NCBI GenBank assembly: GCA_015350385.1
Contig: WNKI01000001.1
Coordinates: forward strand, 1,047,870-1,111,869
Source of the DNA: Aculops lycopersici
Lineage: Eukaryota > Arthropoda > Arachnida > Trombidiformes > Eriophyidae
DNA length: 64,000 nt
Direction: 5' to 3'
This document shows, in pieces, positions 20,401-33,300 of this stretch (positions are counted from its first letter, which is position 1; each line of letters opens with the position of its first letter). Under the pieces are notes generated by a model, which saw only the letters and a program-made list of their open reading frames with translations, made no database searches and was not told where the DNA came from. The translations under genes were made by a program, and so were the position numbers.

Positions 20401-21201
20401 ATGAACTTTTAGGCCAACACAATGCCAAGCTCACCTGGCAATGAGTCGCTGCTCGCTTCTCGTGGGAGGCGAGCTGCCAATGATTAAGACCAACAATAAT
20501 AGCAAATGCAATCTCAGAGACAGTGAACGCTAAAGCAAGGCAACCAATTATTTTCACCACACTCTATTTCGCTATCGTCGTCGTCGTCGTCGTTGCTGTT
20601 GTTGTTGCTGTTGATATTGGCTCCGCGTTTGTTGGAGTCTATTTGGTGAAATAGAGAGGAGAAATTATTCCGAGCTCGAGCCTCGCAAACTCACTCCTCT
20701 TGTTGCTGTCGACTCGTAGGACTTGATCTTGAAAGAGCGAATCTCGCAAGAGTAGTGCTCAGAATACAAAGACTTTGGCAAGCTCGACATAGTAACACAA
20801 GTACATTACAGAGAGTATGATGCAATGGCTCAGGTAATTCGCGCGCGCAACTTGCAATTCTGCATTATTTTGAGAAGCTTGATGGATTATTTAAGTGTAT
20901 GTATGCTGCCATTTGCAAGGGTGTCTTATGCTGACTGTTGTTGCCGTGGATGAATAACATTGCTAAGTTAGCAGAGGAGAAACAAGCGGATGGGAAGAGG
21001 AAGTTTTGTGTTTATATTCGTGGATATTAGCATAATCCAGAGAGGCTAGACAACCGTAAGGCACCCAACTGATGGGATTCTCACCTAAGGCTCAAACAGT
21101 AAGAAGCTCAAATGTGTCGGTTCGTTCGCCTTTTCGTCCACGGAATCATTTGGGTAAAGCAAAGATACATAAAAGTTGTGCAAGTTCAGTTAGCATAAGC
21201 C

Positions 21202-21235
21202 GCCGCATAAGAGGGTTTGCACCCTCTTATGCGGC
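21202..21235. repeat. Perfect 15-bp hairpin, 4-nt loop
   Basis: The arm GCCGCATAAGAGGGT, the loop TTGC and the exact reverse complement form a 34-nt hairpin. A second copy of GCATAAG lies just before it (about 21193). It is too short for a microRNA precursor and lies in DNA with no gene. Confidence 0.92.
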
Positions 21236-24200
21236 AATGATTAGCACTAAAGAGTAAAATTGAATTGATTTCTAACACCAAACTAATAACTCGTCGAATT
21301 TTACCTCGCTTGGTAAATTGAAAAAAATATAAGTAAGCCTAAGTAACCGCCAATCACCAATTGCTTTAGGTGTGACACCAACTTGTCGAGCCAACCTTCG
21401 CGTGGTCTGTCAGCAACAGTTTATAAAAATTACATACAAATTACGATTTCATTGGTTGCGGGTCTCGCAAAACCATCACCTGCAGTTTAATTTCTCTGCT
21501 TTTGGTTGGTCGACATGTCGCACCGGTTTGGTTTTATCCAGTCGCCATTCGCTTGGCGATGGAAATGAGAACACAATGGAATTTGTGCGCTAAATTTCGG
21601 GTTATGCTAAGTGCATAAGCGACAAGAGAACTTACATAAGTATGCAACAACAGCATCGTGGATTCAGACTGCAACCTTCCAACCATCGGTGCTAGCTTGG
21701 CAAGAGTTCACAGGAGATTTCTCTACCTCTCTTTCGCTTTTCCACGGTTTTCTCGTTTTCCATCGTCATTGTGAGGGTTGCCATGGAACTGGAACAACGA
21801 GGGGGATTGTACATTGTGGCCGGAGTCGTTCCGCCGTTGCCATTGCTGCACGACTGCATTACCATCAGGTGGTTGGTCGGATGCTGGCTACCACTGGCTG
21901 AGGTACAAACAATAACGGCCACGATAATCAAACTGAAAGAGAGGGGGAGCGAGAGCGAGAGAGATAGAGATAGAGTCAACCCAACAATTACCAAAAAGAG
22001 TTGGCGCGATAGCTGATGGACTAGCTTAGCGAGATATGTTGGCTGCTTTTCATGGGCAACCATGGAACATTGAAGCACTCGCACCATCATGTTGTTAGAC
22101 ATTGAAGTGCTATGAAGCGCAATGTAGACAAGTTAGAGAGCTAGATGGAGCAGTGGGAGGTTATTCTTTGCGATTCACCTGCTCAACAAAACAGCTGATT
22201 GGCGTGTTGTAGTCTAACCAACAGCGAACCTGACTGCTGAGCCCAGTTGCAATACATGCAACAGGTGGCTATGCTCGTCTCTGTCTAAGGCAAAATAAAT
22301 TTCCTCGAGTTAATTTGCCCGGACGGCTCTTGAGTTTGAACTTCGTGTACACCGTTTGTGTGAGTCAAGCTCGTTGGCCAAATGAGCCAACTCCGCTACA
22401 CCTATCAGCTTGGCGAACTGTCAAATGTTTTACTATACCACAAGAGAAATATAGTTAGCTTGTGGAGTTGTTATTCCTTTTGCTGTGGTTTTGTGAGGCA
22501 AGTTCTGTTAGCGAAATAAAACCATTACCTCCTATGCTAACTCCACTGCCTCTGCTGCTGCTGCTCACCAAACTAACCTACAAGTCATTGAAGTCACCAC
22601 ACTGCAGTCGGTAACAACTTTAAACGCCTAAAGAGTCAAATTTCCCATCTTACTGGCCAGTTTCTGGTCATGGCGCACACAGGCTAACGGAATCACACAA
22701 ACTTTGAGAGAATGGGAGTGCAAGAGGAGGATGTAAAGAGATAAAATGTATTGAGTTTCTACAGGAAACTGCAAGCCTTAGTTCTTGGGCGAGGCATTTG
22801 CGTTTGCTCGCCTCTAAGGTCAGCGAGGATGGTGAGAGTCGCAACTTGCACCTCGACAAAAAAGTCTCAAGTCTCTACGTTGGAGTTGGAAGATTGAAGT
22901 CGAGAAATTTGGCAGTAGTAAAGGCGACAACAACAATAACAGTAACAGAAGTAGCAAAAGCAAAGCAGTAAATGACAGAAACGCACCAAGCTCACTGCAA
23001 AGGTTACGTCACACGAACTCCCCTTTCTCCTCTAGCTTGTGACTTGTTTTGTTTTTGATAGGTCGTGCTTATCTATTTAAAACCAAAGCTGTACAATTGA
23101 ATCAGCGGAATCTAGTTCACAAGAAACGATCGCGTTAAGTTCATTTCGTCGTCCATCTTTGGTGCTTCGGCGCCCGAGTCTCTGTAGAGATTGGACCTCG
23201 GAGAAGGCTAAAGTCACCTGTTGAGTCCTTAAGTTCCTGGTCACAATCCAATAATATTCTACAACAGCTCGAATCAATTAAAACCAAGAGTTTGTGAGTA
23301 GTTTTTGCGGTATAAGTCTTTGGTCGAACGTCAAGAGTCGAGGCAGTCGTTGTTTTTTACGCACAACCAAGATAGCAGCCAAAACATTGAACAGCTGACT
23401 TTTGTTTACGTTCACTCAACTTGCCTCTCCACTCTCGCTTTTCCGCAAATTACTTGCGTCTCTTTGTGAGCTCGACTTTGCAACTAAAGTCGACTAGCTA
23501 GCTTGACACAAGCCAGCTGTTGCTGTCGTCGTTATCGTCGGCGGCTAGACTTTTCATTTATATGTATACATAAGCTATGACTAAAGAGCTATGGAGCAGC
23601 ATAGCAAGCGAGTGGCGGAAAAACTCGTATGACATTTAACATTTGACGCGGCGGACCATGGGAACTATGGGAACATGACATCAGTGAGTCGGTTAGTCGT
23701 GTTGCTGGGCTCGAACCCCAAAGTCTCTGGAATAGAATAAGACTAAAGACTGCAGGACTTTTGAATCGACTCTCTAGTTGAGTCACTGATAGCAGCAATA
23801 GCATAAGTAAGAGCAGGAGCATGCAAGCAAGTAGACTAACTAACTAACTAGCTAGTCCGCTAGAAAAGAACCATTCAATTGTGTGTGTATGTGTTTGACA
23901 TGGTTGTTGCAAAGGCGGTGGTTTTTGCTCATACAATATGAGCAGCGGCACTTTGTATGTTAGATGATACGCCCAACTAATCACTCGGGTACAACCCGCG
24001 ACACAACAGTAAAGTAAAGCTGTGCAGTTTCAGACTGTCGGGCGGGTGTTCGCCCCAAAAGCCCCGCAGAAAACAACGAAAGAGGCCACAAGTTTCCAAG
24101 GTTGTCTGGTTGTGTTTCGCGTTTGCTCGTGTTTTCACTTCGTACTTCTCCCTCTCTGTCGGCTTTACTTTATAGATCGCAATCACAACAGTCGCATCGC

Positions 24201-26133
24201 AGGCTCGTAAACTCTCGAGTCAGCAAGCTCGCTGGCTTGACACGCGAGCAAAAAACTCTCACTTCCAGTGGTCGTGCTCAAGGAGTGCATTTGCCTCGAT
24301 AATGTGATCAGCTGACAGTTGCATTTGTGTACGGGTATCACAAGTAGAGGTAGAGGGAGTTAGCTTTTGGTGGAGACGGCGGCAGTTTCCGATCCCGAGG
24401 TTCCGCTTGGTTCACCCGGCGACCAGAGAGGTAGGCAATCAGGAAGTAGCCAGCCTCTGGAACAATGGAGCGCCAGAATTGGTCGTGGTGATTGCTGTTG
24501 CTGGTTGAGGTTTCATATTTGCAATGCCTGGCGCAGAATGGCGGCGATGAGTCCACTGTTGTGGTGGTGTGAAGTGGAGTACAGCATTAGCAACAGCTGA
24601 AACAACTAGCGAGCCGCAGTCGACGACCGAAAGTCAACCAAACCAAATGAGCAACACAAATCCATCCACAAATCCATCGCCCAATACACGGAGAGGATGT
24701 GGCAAAAATTTAGACAATCTCCCTTCGAGACACGCGTTAAGAAATCCAGATCGAGTTTTGCGACTGACCTAAGCACAAATTCGGAAATAAAACTCAATGA
24801 CTGCATTGAGAATCTATGAGGTTGACGACAGCTCCGAGCCGCCACCAAACAACGCAATTTTCATTCTCTTTCCCTCTCGTCGCTTGCCCTCGAAACAATG
24901 GTTTTCGCGGGACAACAAACGATGGTGCAAAGAACACCACCGCCACCAACCAACCATCCATCCAGCAACATCAAATTGACTGGCCATCACTAGGCAAAGG
25001 AGCAACGAAAACTCCGGCGAAATTTCGCGATGTCTACTAGGACGACCACGGCGACGACTTAGCGGGTCTCTGATGCAAACGCTCCGCCATCACCACAACC
25101 ACCACTCACTAAAAATATACTTCTCCTCCTTCTTCTAATGGTTGTAGACGTGGTGGTGGTTGAATTCTGTTGTTGGTGCTGTTGTTGTTGCTGCTGCTCT
25201 CCTCCCTATTGTATGTATCCTCCGATGGCCAGAAACATTGGCCGACTTTGCATTGAGATAAACGAGTTTTGCGTCCCCTGGTCTTGAGTCGCTGCTGCCC
25301 CCGAGATCTAGATAGAAATCTGATGAGAGCGCGGGGGGAAACGGCGGCATCCAAACGCGGGACAATGGAGCGAACTTTTGCTCGGGCGAACTGTGAAATT
25401 GGCGGGGACGACGAAGCGGACGCAAAGTTTCTTTTCACTTGTTCGCCTGGTTCCGTTGGTTTTGCCATTGTGGCGGCGCACTAAAAGGCGCAAAGTCCGG
25501 CGGTGGCTATATGCCGCGCGCACACAGAGAGTTTTCGGCTTGCAAGTTCGCAACCATCGCCAGCGACTCAAGCGAATTGAGTCACCAATAGCGAGGGAGA
25601 TCCCATTGGGCGAGTGCGTGCAAACTTGGCTGGCGTTCAACGGCCAGAGGGAGCGAGCGAGCGAAACACAGAGAGGAGCGCCAATGCAAACTCCAGCAAC
25701 AACAGCGACGACCAACGAACTCAAGTCCCGAGCGTTTCGCCCGCTGCCAGCAACTTGAGTCGTTGCAATTACTTGGGCTGCTGCCGCTGCTGCTGCACGG
25801 TTGGGCTGCCCGCTCACTGCTTCGTTTTTCTCGTTGAAAGCTTCACTGTGAACGAGAGCCACACAGCCAACTTAAACTGCACAAGAGCAACTGTTATTGT
25901 CCGTCTGTCAAAGACAACCGCCCTTGTCTGTTTGTGCGTGCGTCAATCAGCTGATCGCAGCTGACGAAATTGCTCGTTCTCGCTGGGCTCTGCTCGCTCG
26001 CTCTCTCTCCGCTTGCCTCTGTTTGAGAGAGTAAGTTTTGAGAACTCTGACTGACTGACTTTGTTGTTATTTCGCTTCGCTGTTGCACTGTAGTTTCTGC
26101 AATGTAGTATTGCCACTGCGACTGCTTCTACGA

Positions 26134-26198
26134 GTTGTTGTTGTTGTTGTTACTGCTGCTGCTGCTCCTGCTGCTGCTGCTGCTGCTGCTCCTGCTCC
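26134..26198. repeat. TTG/CTG trinucleotide tract
   Basis: About 65 bases of TTG then CTG repeats with two CTC interruptions, some 220 bp before the TP53INP-like start codon, probably in its 5' UTR or promoter. It produces a spurious poly-Leu frame. Confidence 0.85.
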
Positions 26199-26417
26199 TA
26201 CTTCTACGCTACAGAACCAACTTCTCCACCGATCCTAGTCGCCCAGTTGCAACTACCACTACAACAACTGCTGCTGCTCCAGCCAACAATACCAACCCTC
26301 GACGGTCGTCGACCACCTCCACCCAAAACTACTGGCTGACATCAGGAACATTGGGGCAACAGTCAGTGGCCAAATAGCAAGACGACCATTACAATTAGCT
26401 GAGTTTGTAATTGTAAA

Positions 26418-27750
26418 ATGTTCAGCGATTTGGCAGCTAAAATTTTTGGTTACTCAACAACGAAACAAGATGACAACAATCAAGAAGCAAGTAATGACAC
26501 GACGAGTGATACACTAGCCTCAGGTAGCGGAAGTCAGCAGGATGGAGAGGACATAGGCAAGCTTGGCCAGCTAAGTAGCGTCAAGTTTAGTCCAAAGATT
26601 GAGACAGAGAGGGAGCAAAAGGAGGCTGCATCAATACTGAGCGAATCCTCGGCACCAACTATTAGGTTTATAAATGAAAAATTATCGCCAACTTCCTCAA
26701 CAACTTCACTAGCAAATTCAACGGCCACTGCCCTAGAGCAAACACTAAACGCTGCCACAACAAAGTTTACGGAGCAACTATTGCCCCAGAGCACAAGCAT
26801 CGAACAGTTGCAATCGTCGAGCCATCAATTGTTGCCAACATTGACGGAGCAACACGAGGAGGAGGAGGAGAAAGAGAGGAGTGCTAGGCAAAACTTGAAG
26901 CTCTCTAATTTGGAAAAAGAGGAGAAAAACGAGGACGAGGATGAGGTAGACGATTTCGAAGCAGACTCTTGGGAGCTGCTGGATTTGATTGAAAAACCGG
27001 AAGTCGCAAACAAAGACGAGGTCGTCACAAAGGAGACCTCAAGCGACCAGGTTACCGAGGAGAATTCGAGCAAATCGTTGTCTGAATCCATCCACGGAGA
27101 CAAAAAGTCCGTCGCTAGCAAAGGAAACGAGGAAATTATCGAAGAGGAGGACGAAGAGGAAAAGGATTACAATGATTATGAGGATGAGGATGAGGATGAT
27201 GACGACGACGATGATGATGAGGACTCGGGAGACCATTTAATCATCAAGGAGAAGGGACTTGAAGAATCTTGGTACGTCACTCCGCCGCCATGTTTTACAG
27301 GCTCAAGCAAGTTGTTGCAGAAGAAAGCGAGTTCAGGGATATCAGGGGGCGCAAGCACCAGCGCCTTCTTCGACGAATTTCCAAGTCTACAGAGTAGCAA
27401 CGATCCGCGAATCACTAGCTGCACCTATGATGAATCGAATCCATGGAAGGGTTTTGGTCGTCACGAACCTGAATCATTCTATACATTGGCATCCATAGAA
27501 AACGAATTGATTGAGCACCCATCAGTCTATATATCGCCGAGTGGCGCCAAGGGCGGGCCAGGTGTCGTTGAGTTCAATCGGAGAAAGCAGAAATCTGCAC
27601 CAGTCTCAACGACAGAGAAGCCTTACCCAGATGCTCCATTTCTCTTTATGATGAAGGGTCGAATGGCCGATGTGGTCAAGGGGAAGCCGGCAACGGAATC
27701 GAAATCGAAACCGAAACCGAAACCGAAACAGGCGCCCGCACCAAAAATTG

Positions 27751-27790
<40 letters not shown>

Positions 27791-29906
27791 ACCTGCGCCC
27801 GCACCTTCACCTGCAGTACCAGTCTCGCGTATCGTCAATGGAGAGTCAAAGAGGAAGGAGAAGAAGTCTTCCGGTACCAGCGAGTCAACTGATCTTAAGC
27901 GAGTTACTGGAAAAGAGACTAGCACCTCCACCATCAAGACAGCATCTCGCTGTAAGGATTCGGACGCTACTCCCATCCGCACGAATGTACCAATTGGAAA
28001 TACGCCACAAAAGACGATTGTACTCAAGAAGAAGAAGGAGCAAAATAGGGAACCGCAACAGCAACCACTATCTCCACCCAAGCAAAAGTCTGCATCGAAA
28101 CGACAAACAAAGTCTCAAGTACGAAACGAGGATCACATTAACCCGACTTCGGTTGCCGATCCTTGTACGAGCCCTGAGCCAAATGACTTGAAAAAATTGT
28201 CTGTAATCAACATCCATACTACAGGTATGTATGATTTTGAGAGAGACGGATTGGAAGATGTAGTGGCAAGCAAGACGCCAAAACCGAATGGATCGCAAGG
28301 CTCGGGACGCCAAGAATACGAATATAAGGTATTTGGACAACCGGTTGCATATAGTACTTATGATCCGGTTCGTAAGTGCATATCTTTTCGACCATCTGGC
28401 CCAGCAAATCTAATTCTGAACCCAAAAGGTTATCCACCGGTAATCATACAAAATTTACCACAAGATGAACCGTCTTCGTCTTCGTCATCGAATCAATCTA
28501 ATAACGTTGCTGAGAACATGCCTCTAAACCCAATTTCGGCATCGCCCACAAGTTCGGCTACAAGTTCGGCTTCCGCTACCAAGAAGGTTAGTTTCGCTTC
28601 TACAAAGGCAAAGCGTGTCCGGCATGAGACCAACAGCGGCGACTATGCAAACGAGAATGTGAGGAAAAATTATCCAAAAGATGATTCAAAATCCAAGCGG
28701 GTTATTGTCAGGCAACAAAAGGCTTCCGACGATTGGTTCAACTATTGCGAGAGGCAAGAGAGTTCAGAACGGGAAACGTTGAGAGAGATGAATTTGACGA
28801 ACACGTTTGTTACATCAGTTGAGGTGGATCCATGGGAACGCCTTTCGCCGCCCGCGCCCAAGAGGAGCAAGTCGCCGGCACCGAGTGCCGAAGAGGAGTA
28901 CAGCTCCGGTGCAGATTGCGATTCGGATATTCCCTCGGAGCCATCATCGTGTAAATCCGATGTTAGCAGCACTAGCACTAGGGTCAGTAGCAGCGGAAGT
29001 CAAAGTGAGGCTAAAAGGAGCACGTGGAAAACAATCGTGACGACAGGTGTCAGATCATCATCGGGAGGCAAGGTGGCACAAAGCGAGCAATTTACTAGGA
29101 ACAGCGAGAACGTTGCGCCTAAGAGGCACGCAACTCTTGCAGTGACTGCTGCGAAAGAGGTTGCCGAAGATTTGGATGGAAACGACGACATCGACGAGAG
29201 CTCTAGCGACCAAGATCGGGAGCCAGAGCGGTCGCCCACCAAGGTGGTGCGCGCGATCGAGCCCGAGCGTAAGCCCGGTTGGCAGCTGAAGAGGCAACGA
29301 TCAAAGCGGCGCCCACCTGTTCCGACTAGCTCCTCGAACCACGCAACACAGATTGATTCGGTGCCATCGCTAGCCAATGCTGGAGCAAGGGCGCAAACTG
29401 GAGGCAAGAAGAGACGCAGGGCCAAGAGTTCGACTAGCAGCGAGTCTAACGACACGTACGGCGATCCAAGCTCAAGGGGAATCAGCGGAACTAGCTCCTC
29501 GGCTCGCTCATCGCCAACTTTCATCGAACGAATCAACAATACGGCTAGCAACATTGCGTCCAACTTGAGTTCTCTAGGCCTCGCCTCGCTGACCACTCCA
29601 ATTCATTCACCTTCTGGACTGATTGGAGACCAGAATTATCGCGTAGACCAGTCGGCAACGGCTGGCAATGGGAACGGAGTTAGTGCGGCCGCCTACGAGC
29701 AAGCAGCCACTCGTGCCATCAAGTCGGCAACCGAATCGGAGGCACTTGTTGCGCGCAAGAGTTTGGCTAAAAGCAACTTGCGTCGGACTAACAAGGTAAC
29801 CAATCGGATCTTTTCGTCGGGCTGCCGGCCGAGTCGCCGGGCAAAGATGCGCTCGCATCCTAATGGAGTTTCGGTAAATCGCAAGGTGCAAAGCCAATTC
29901 CGTTGA
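26418..29906 (+). CDS. TP53INP/DOR-family protein, greatly enlarged
   Basis: The 1162-residue protein carries the TP53INP1/2 (DOR) landmarks in order: an N-terminal MF start (MFSDLAAKIFGY), an acidic LC3-interacting motif EADSWELLDL (W185-L188), the family box LEESWYVTPPPCFTG (W285), and IENELIEHPSVYIS (365-368 in IEHP), matching vertebrate MEESWFITPPPCFTA and MENLLIEHPSMSVY. The basic C-terminus (SNLRRTN, then CRPSRRAKMRSHPNG) resembles the vertebrate tail. TP53INP proteins shuttle between nucleus and autophagosome, bind LC3/GABARAP and act as transcription coactivators. Vertebrate members are about 220-240 residues; here about 700 low-complexity residues (Lys/Pro, Pro-Ala repeats, Ser, Asp/Glu runs) separate the boxes from the tail, with one ordered-looking island at about 634-681. 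No intron is needed across 3.5 kb. The family call rests on three spaced motifs and is strong. Confidence 0.85.
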
Positions 29907-30366
29907 TCATCATCACACACCTGTAGCTTCAACGAGATTAACCAAAACAGAACAAAAAACATTCACCGACATAGAAAGCAAATGGATACGAAGGTAGAGA
30001 GCGAATTAGAAGTTTCGCAAAAGTCTAGCGCGATTAATGCACTTAAACACCAGACAACCACCAGATAGACAAAATTGTAAAATTTCCATCGAGATCGATT
30101 AAGAAGTTAACAAATAACAAAGTTTTGTAAACATCTTGCTCACCTCAGAGCACTAGGTGCCAATCGGCAACACATCTCTTAAATTATAAAATACATTAAA
30201 AAAACGACTATTCGAGTCCGTAATCTTTATCGGGGAAAATCCAATGACGTATTGCATCATAAGCTTTTATTATTACCATGATTTCATATGTTGGAGCAAC
30301 TGATCTCACATTGACACAATCGCCATCAAGTCGATTAGATCCGACTATATCCCACCTACAGCATCA
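29907..30366. other. Convergent intergenic region
   Basis: The 3' UTRs of the TP53INP-like gene (+) and the membrane protein gene (-) meet here. ATTAAA at 30195-30200 may end the plus transcript and the minus-strand AATAAA at 30266-30271 the other; if so, the two mRNAs overlap little or not at all. Confidence 0.5.
30266..30271 (-). terminator. Poly(A) signal of the membrane protein gene
   Basis: AATAAA on the minus strand lies 96 bases beyond the inferred stop at 30367-30369. This supports the third exon as the real end of the gene. Confidence 0.55.
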
Positions 30367-33300
30367 TCACGAGAACATTGTTTTCAAGTTCTCGAAGTTG
30401 CCCTTGAAGAAATTGTCGGCCTTGCGAAGGAATTGTTGGAAAGGCGCCAAGGTGGTTGCAGTAGTATTACTCAACTGCCCACTTGTTGCTTCCCGAGGCG
30501 AGGGTGTTGTTCCAGATGCTTGTGGTCTAGAATCGACACGGGACGCTCCTATTGATTGGATAGTTGTTGTTGCTGGATGCGGTGACTTAATTGATTTCTC
30601 ACCCCCTTTCCATTCATAAGCCTCGTTAGTAGAGAATGGTACTGTGACGGTTGTTGTTGCTGGCAAACTAGTTGTCATTTGTTCCTTTGTCTCTGCTTCC
30701 CTGTCGATCATTCCGCCCAAACTTTTCTCGGCTCGAAGCCCATTCCCAAGCGAGAATTTTTCCTTTTCGACGGCGACTCCGGTAGTTGCAGGGGTGCCAG
30801 CTTCGGTTGATCCAGTTCCTGTTGGGCCATCACCTGTGGAGTTTGGGGTGTTGTTGACGACTCCTGAGTCTGGTGCTGCTGCTGTTCTTGATGTGTTGGT
30901 AGTGGAGGTGTTGTCGGCGCTTGAGCTATTGGCGCTAGTCGTTGACGTTGTTGTTGAGAACTCTGTCAGTAAAGATTGATGGTCATCATCGTTGATGTCG
31001 TCGTAGCAGTTGGTAATTTTATGGTGCGGTATCAGTATCTAAATTTCAATCTCATCTATCTATCACTCTCAGAAGATTTGTCAACTCAGGTCATTGTTGT
31101 TGCTACTGTTGCTGTTTACATCATGCAAAGTTCATTGGATTGGATTGGAGTCAGGGGTCAGAGGGAAAATTGGGAGATTTTTTATGGGGTTTGGAATCTT
31201 GGGTTCGGTTCAGTTGGTGGGTTGTTACTGCTCTATTCGTTGCAGACGGACATCTCAATCCAACAAGTAAGAGAGCTTATTGTGTGGAAGATTTAGTTGT
31301 TGTTGTGGGATTGGTTGTGGTGGCGGATTCGTTGGCTTTCACGACACTACTTCCTGTTGGAGAGGTCCCCTGGCTCAATGATGATCTCGTACTCTGGCCC
31401 TGAGTCTGCGATGAGCTCGGAGTCTTTTGTGAGTTGATGGGAGGAGGAGAAGTAGAGGGAAAGAGAGAAATTGGACCAGCGCTCGTGCTGTTATTATTTC
31501 CACTTAGGCCTGGTACATTGGTGTTGTTTAAGCGAGTTAGCAAGCGGGGTATCAGATTGCCGGTGCCGTTGTTCAGAGCGTGAAGTAGCGAACCAGGTCG
31601 ACCTGAGAGTTCGGGTGGCGACGGCGGGAGCGAGGGAAGCATGGTTGCCAAAGCAGGTTGTGAAGTAGACTCGTTTTGCCTCGCTTGGTATGCTGGCTGA
31701 ATTGGCACCAGGGGCGCACTGCTAAGCTGAACACCAAAGGCACTAGGCGCATATGGACCTCTCACGGGAGCATAAGCGATTGGAACAAGTGATTGGCTGG
31801 TGTTCGAAGGCTTGGCGCTCGACGATGAAGAGGATCCACTTCCACTCGATGAGCCACCTGATGATCCGCCCGGCTTTGTCGCTAACGAAGAGCTACTAAT
31901 GCCGCTTGAACCGGAAGAACCACCGGATGAGCCACCATTAGAATTGGAACCACCCGATGAGCCAGAGGAGCCAGCTGGATTAGCTGCGCCACTACCGACC
32001 GAACTCGATGAGCCTCCAACGGGTGGAGGTCTACTTCCGCTGCTACTAGAAGAATTCGAGGCCACCTTTTGACAATCGCAAATCATGGATTCTTTTGAGG
32101 CTGTCCGATGAAAGCATGCAAGCAGGTGTTGTGATTGTTTAGGAATGGGGTGGGGTGGGGTGGGGATGGTGAGAGTGAAGGAAGGACCGAGCAAGCAATT
32201 GAGTTGGGGTCGGAGTTTTGGCTTGATTTTGAAAGGCATGATTGCAGAAACTGTTGGCATGATGCGCGCATATCTAACTAACTATCTAACATGCTGATCA
32301 ACTAACTAGATAACAACTAACCCTGAATCTAGCAGATCTATTCAATATTTAAACTAAATCTTTTAGATCAAACTATAACTTACCTTTGTTCGAGTTATCG
32401 ACCCTCTGAGTTTGAGACTGACCATTCATCTGAGGAGCTGTGAACAGCTGCCCTAATGGATCGAGCATAAGGTCGGTTGGAGAAAAAATCTTTTGCTCAG
32501 CTGACTCATCAAGCTTTTCAGAGGAGAATAATGGTGCGGTAGTTGTTGGGATTTGGGTGGTAGTGGCTGGTGTCTCAGTGGTTGGAATCTGAGTGTTGCC
32601 CAACGCGAATTCTGATTCTATTTTCTTGAGCTCGCTCAACAGGTTGTTGAAGTTTCCACTTGTTGCTAGTGATAGCTTATCTTCGACCGCGAGTGGCGTC
32701 GGAGTGTTAGTCGTTGGTGTTGGGGCAACAACCAACTTAGAGGCTGGTGGTGGACCAAAGAAAAGTTCAAAAAACTCCTTCGCTTGATTCTCTTTTGGCT
32801 CATCCTCCTTTGGCTCTCCGATCGAGTTAATCTTTGGCTCCTCCTCGGCATCCTTCTTGTCCTCGGCCGAGTTGACCGGCACAATAGTTGTTGGCGATTC
32901 GGACTGTTTGACGAGATCGTTTAGCACGGAAGTCAGCATCTTCAGATCGCCACTCACTTGATCCTCCGCCGGCTTCTTGTTTTCAGCCTCGACAGGTTTG
33001 CCGAAGATTATCTCGCTTGGTCTACCCCAGTCGTTATCAGTCACTTTAGACGGACGGCGATAGTGCTCTGGATTCACATCTGATAGCATGAACTTGATCC
33101 TATCCTCTTGGCCTGATGGCTTCTTAAACATCTGATCAAGTGGATCCATAGATTCGAATAACAAGTTGGACAGTGGCCCCATATTTGGAGCCATCGGACT
33201 AGAACCAAGTGAATCTAACTCCATCATTGGTGCTGGTTCAGGTCCCAAGGGAAAGTTAGCAGGAGGACTAAACGGTTGGGGCCGGTCTTGCTGTGGGTGG

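Larger units (their letters stand above)
17422..26417. other. 9-kb region without recognisable genes
   Basis: Open frames in both strands are short, mutually overlapping and mostly low-complexity (Leu runs from CTG/TTG repeats, Ser/Arg-rich frames). None matches a protein family I recognise. Contents: a (TTG/CTG) tract near 17593-17630, a TCG tract near 20574-20594, a perfect 15-bp hairpin at 21202-21235, an ACTA tandem near 23837-23850 and a long CTG/TTG tract at 26134-26198. No tRNA could be folded. The last 1-1.5 kb probably holds the 5' UTR and promoter of the TP53INP-like gene. Exons of unknown or fast-evolving genes could be hidden here. Confidence 0.5.

Noticed and set aside
21202..21235. 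Hairpin as a microRNA precursor or histone 3' stem-loop
   Set aside because: The total length is 34 nt, too short for a precursor, and the stem does not have the 6-bp stem and 4-nt loop sequence of histone mRNAs; no histone gene is nearby.
23700..23790. Minus-strand GGTTCGAGCC resembling a tRNA B box
   Set aside because: The flanking bases do not pair as a T-stem (only two pairs) and no A box or acceptor stem could be placed.
25308..25862. 184-codon minus frame before the TP53INP-like gene
   Set aside because: It overlaps two plus frames over 100 codons, is Arg/Ser-rich and lies in the expected 5' region; no family match.
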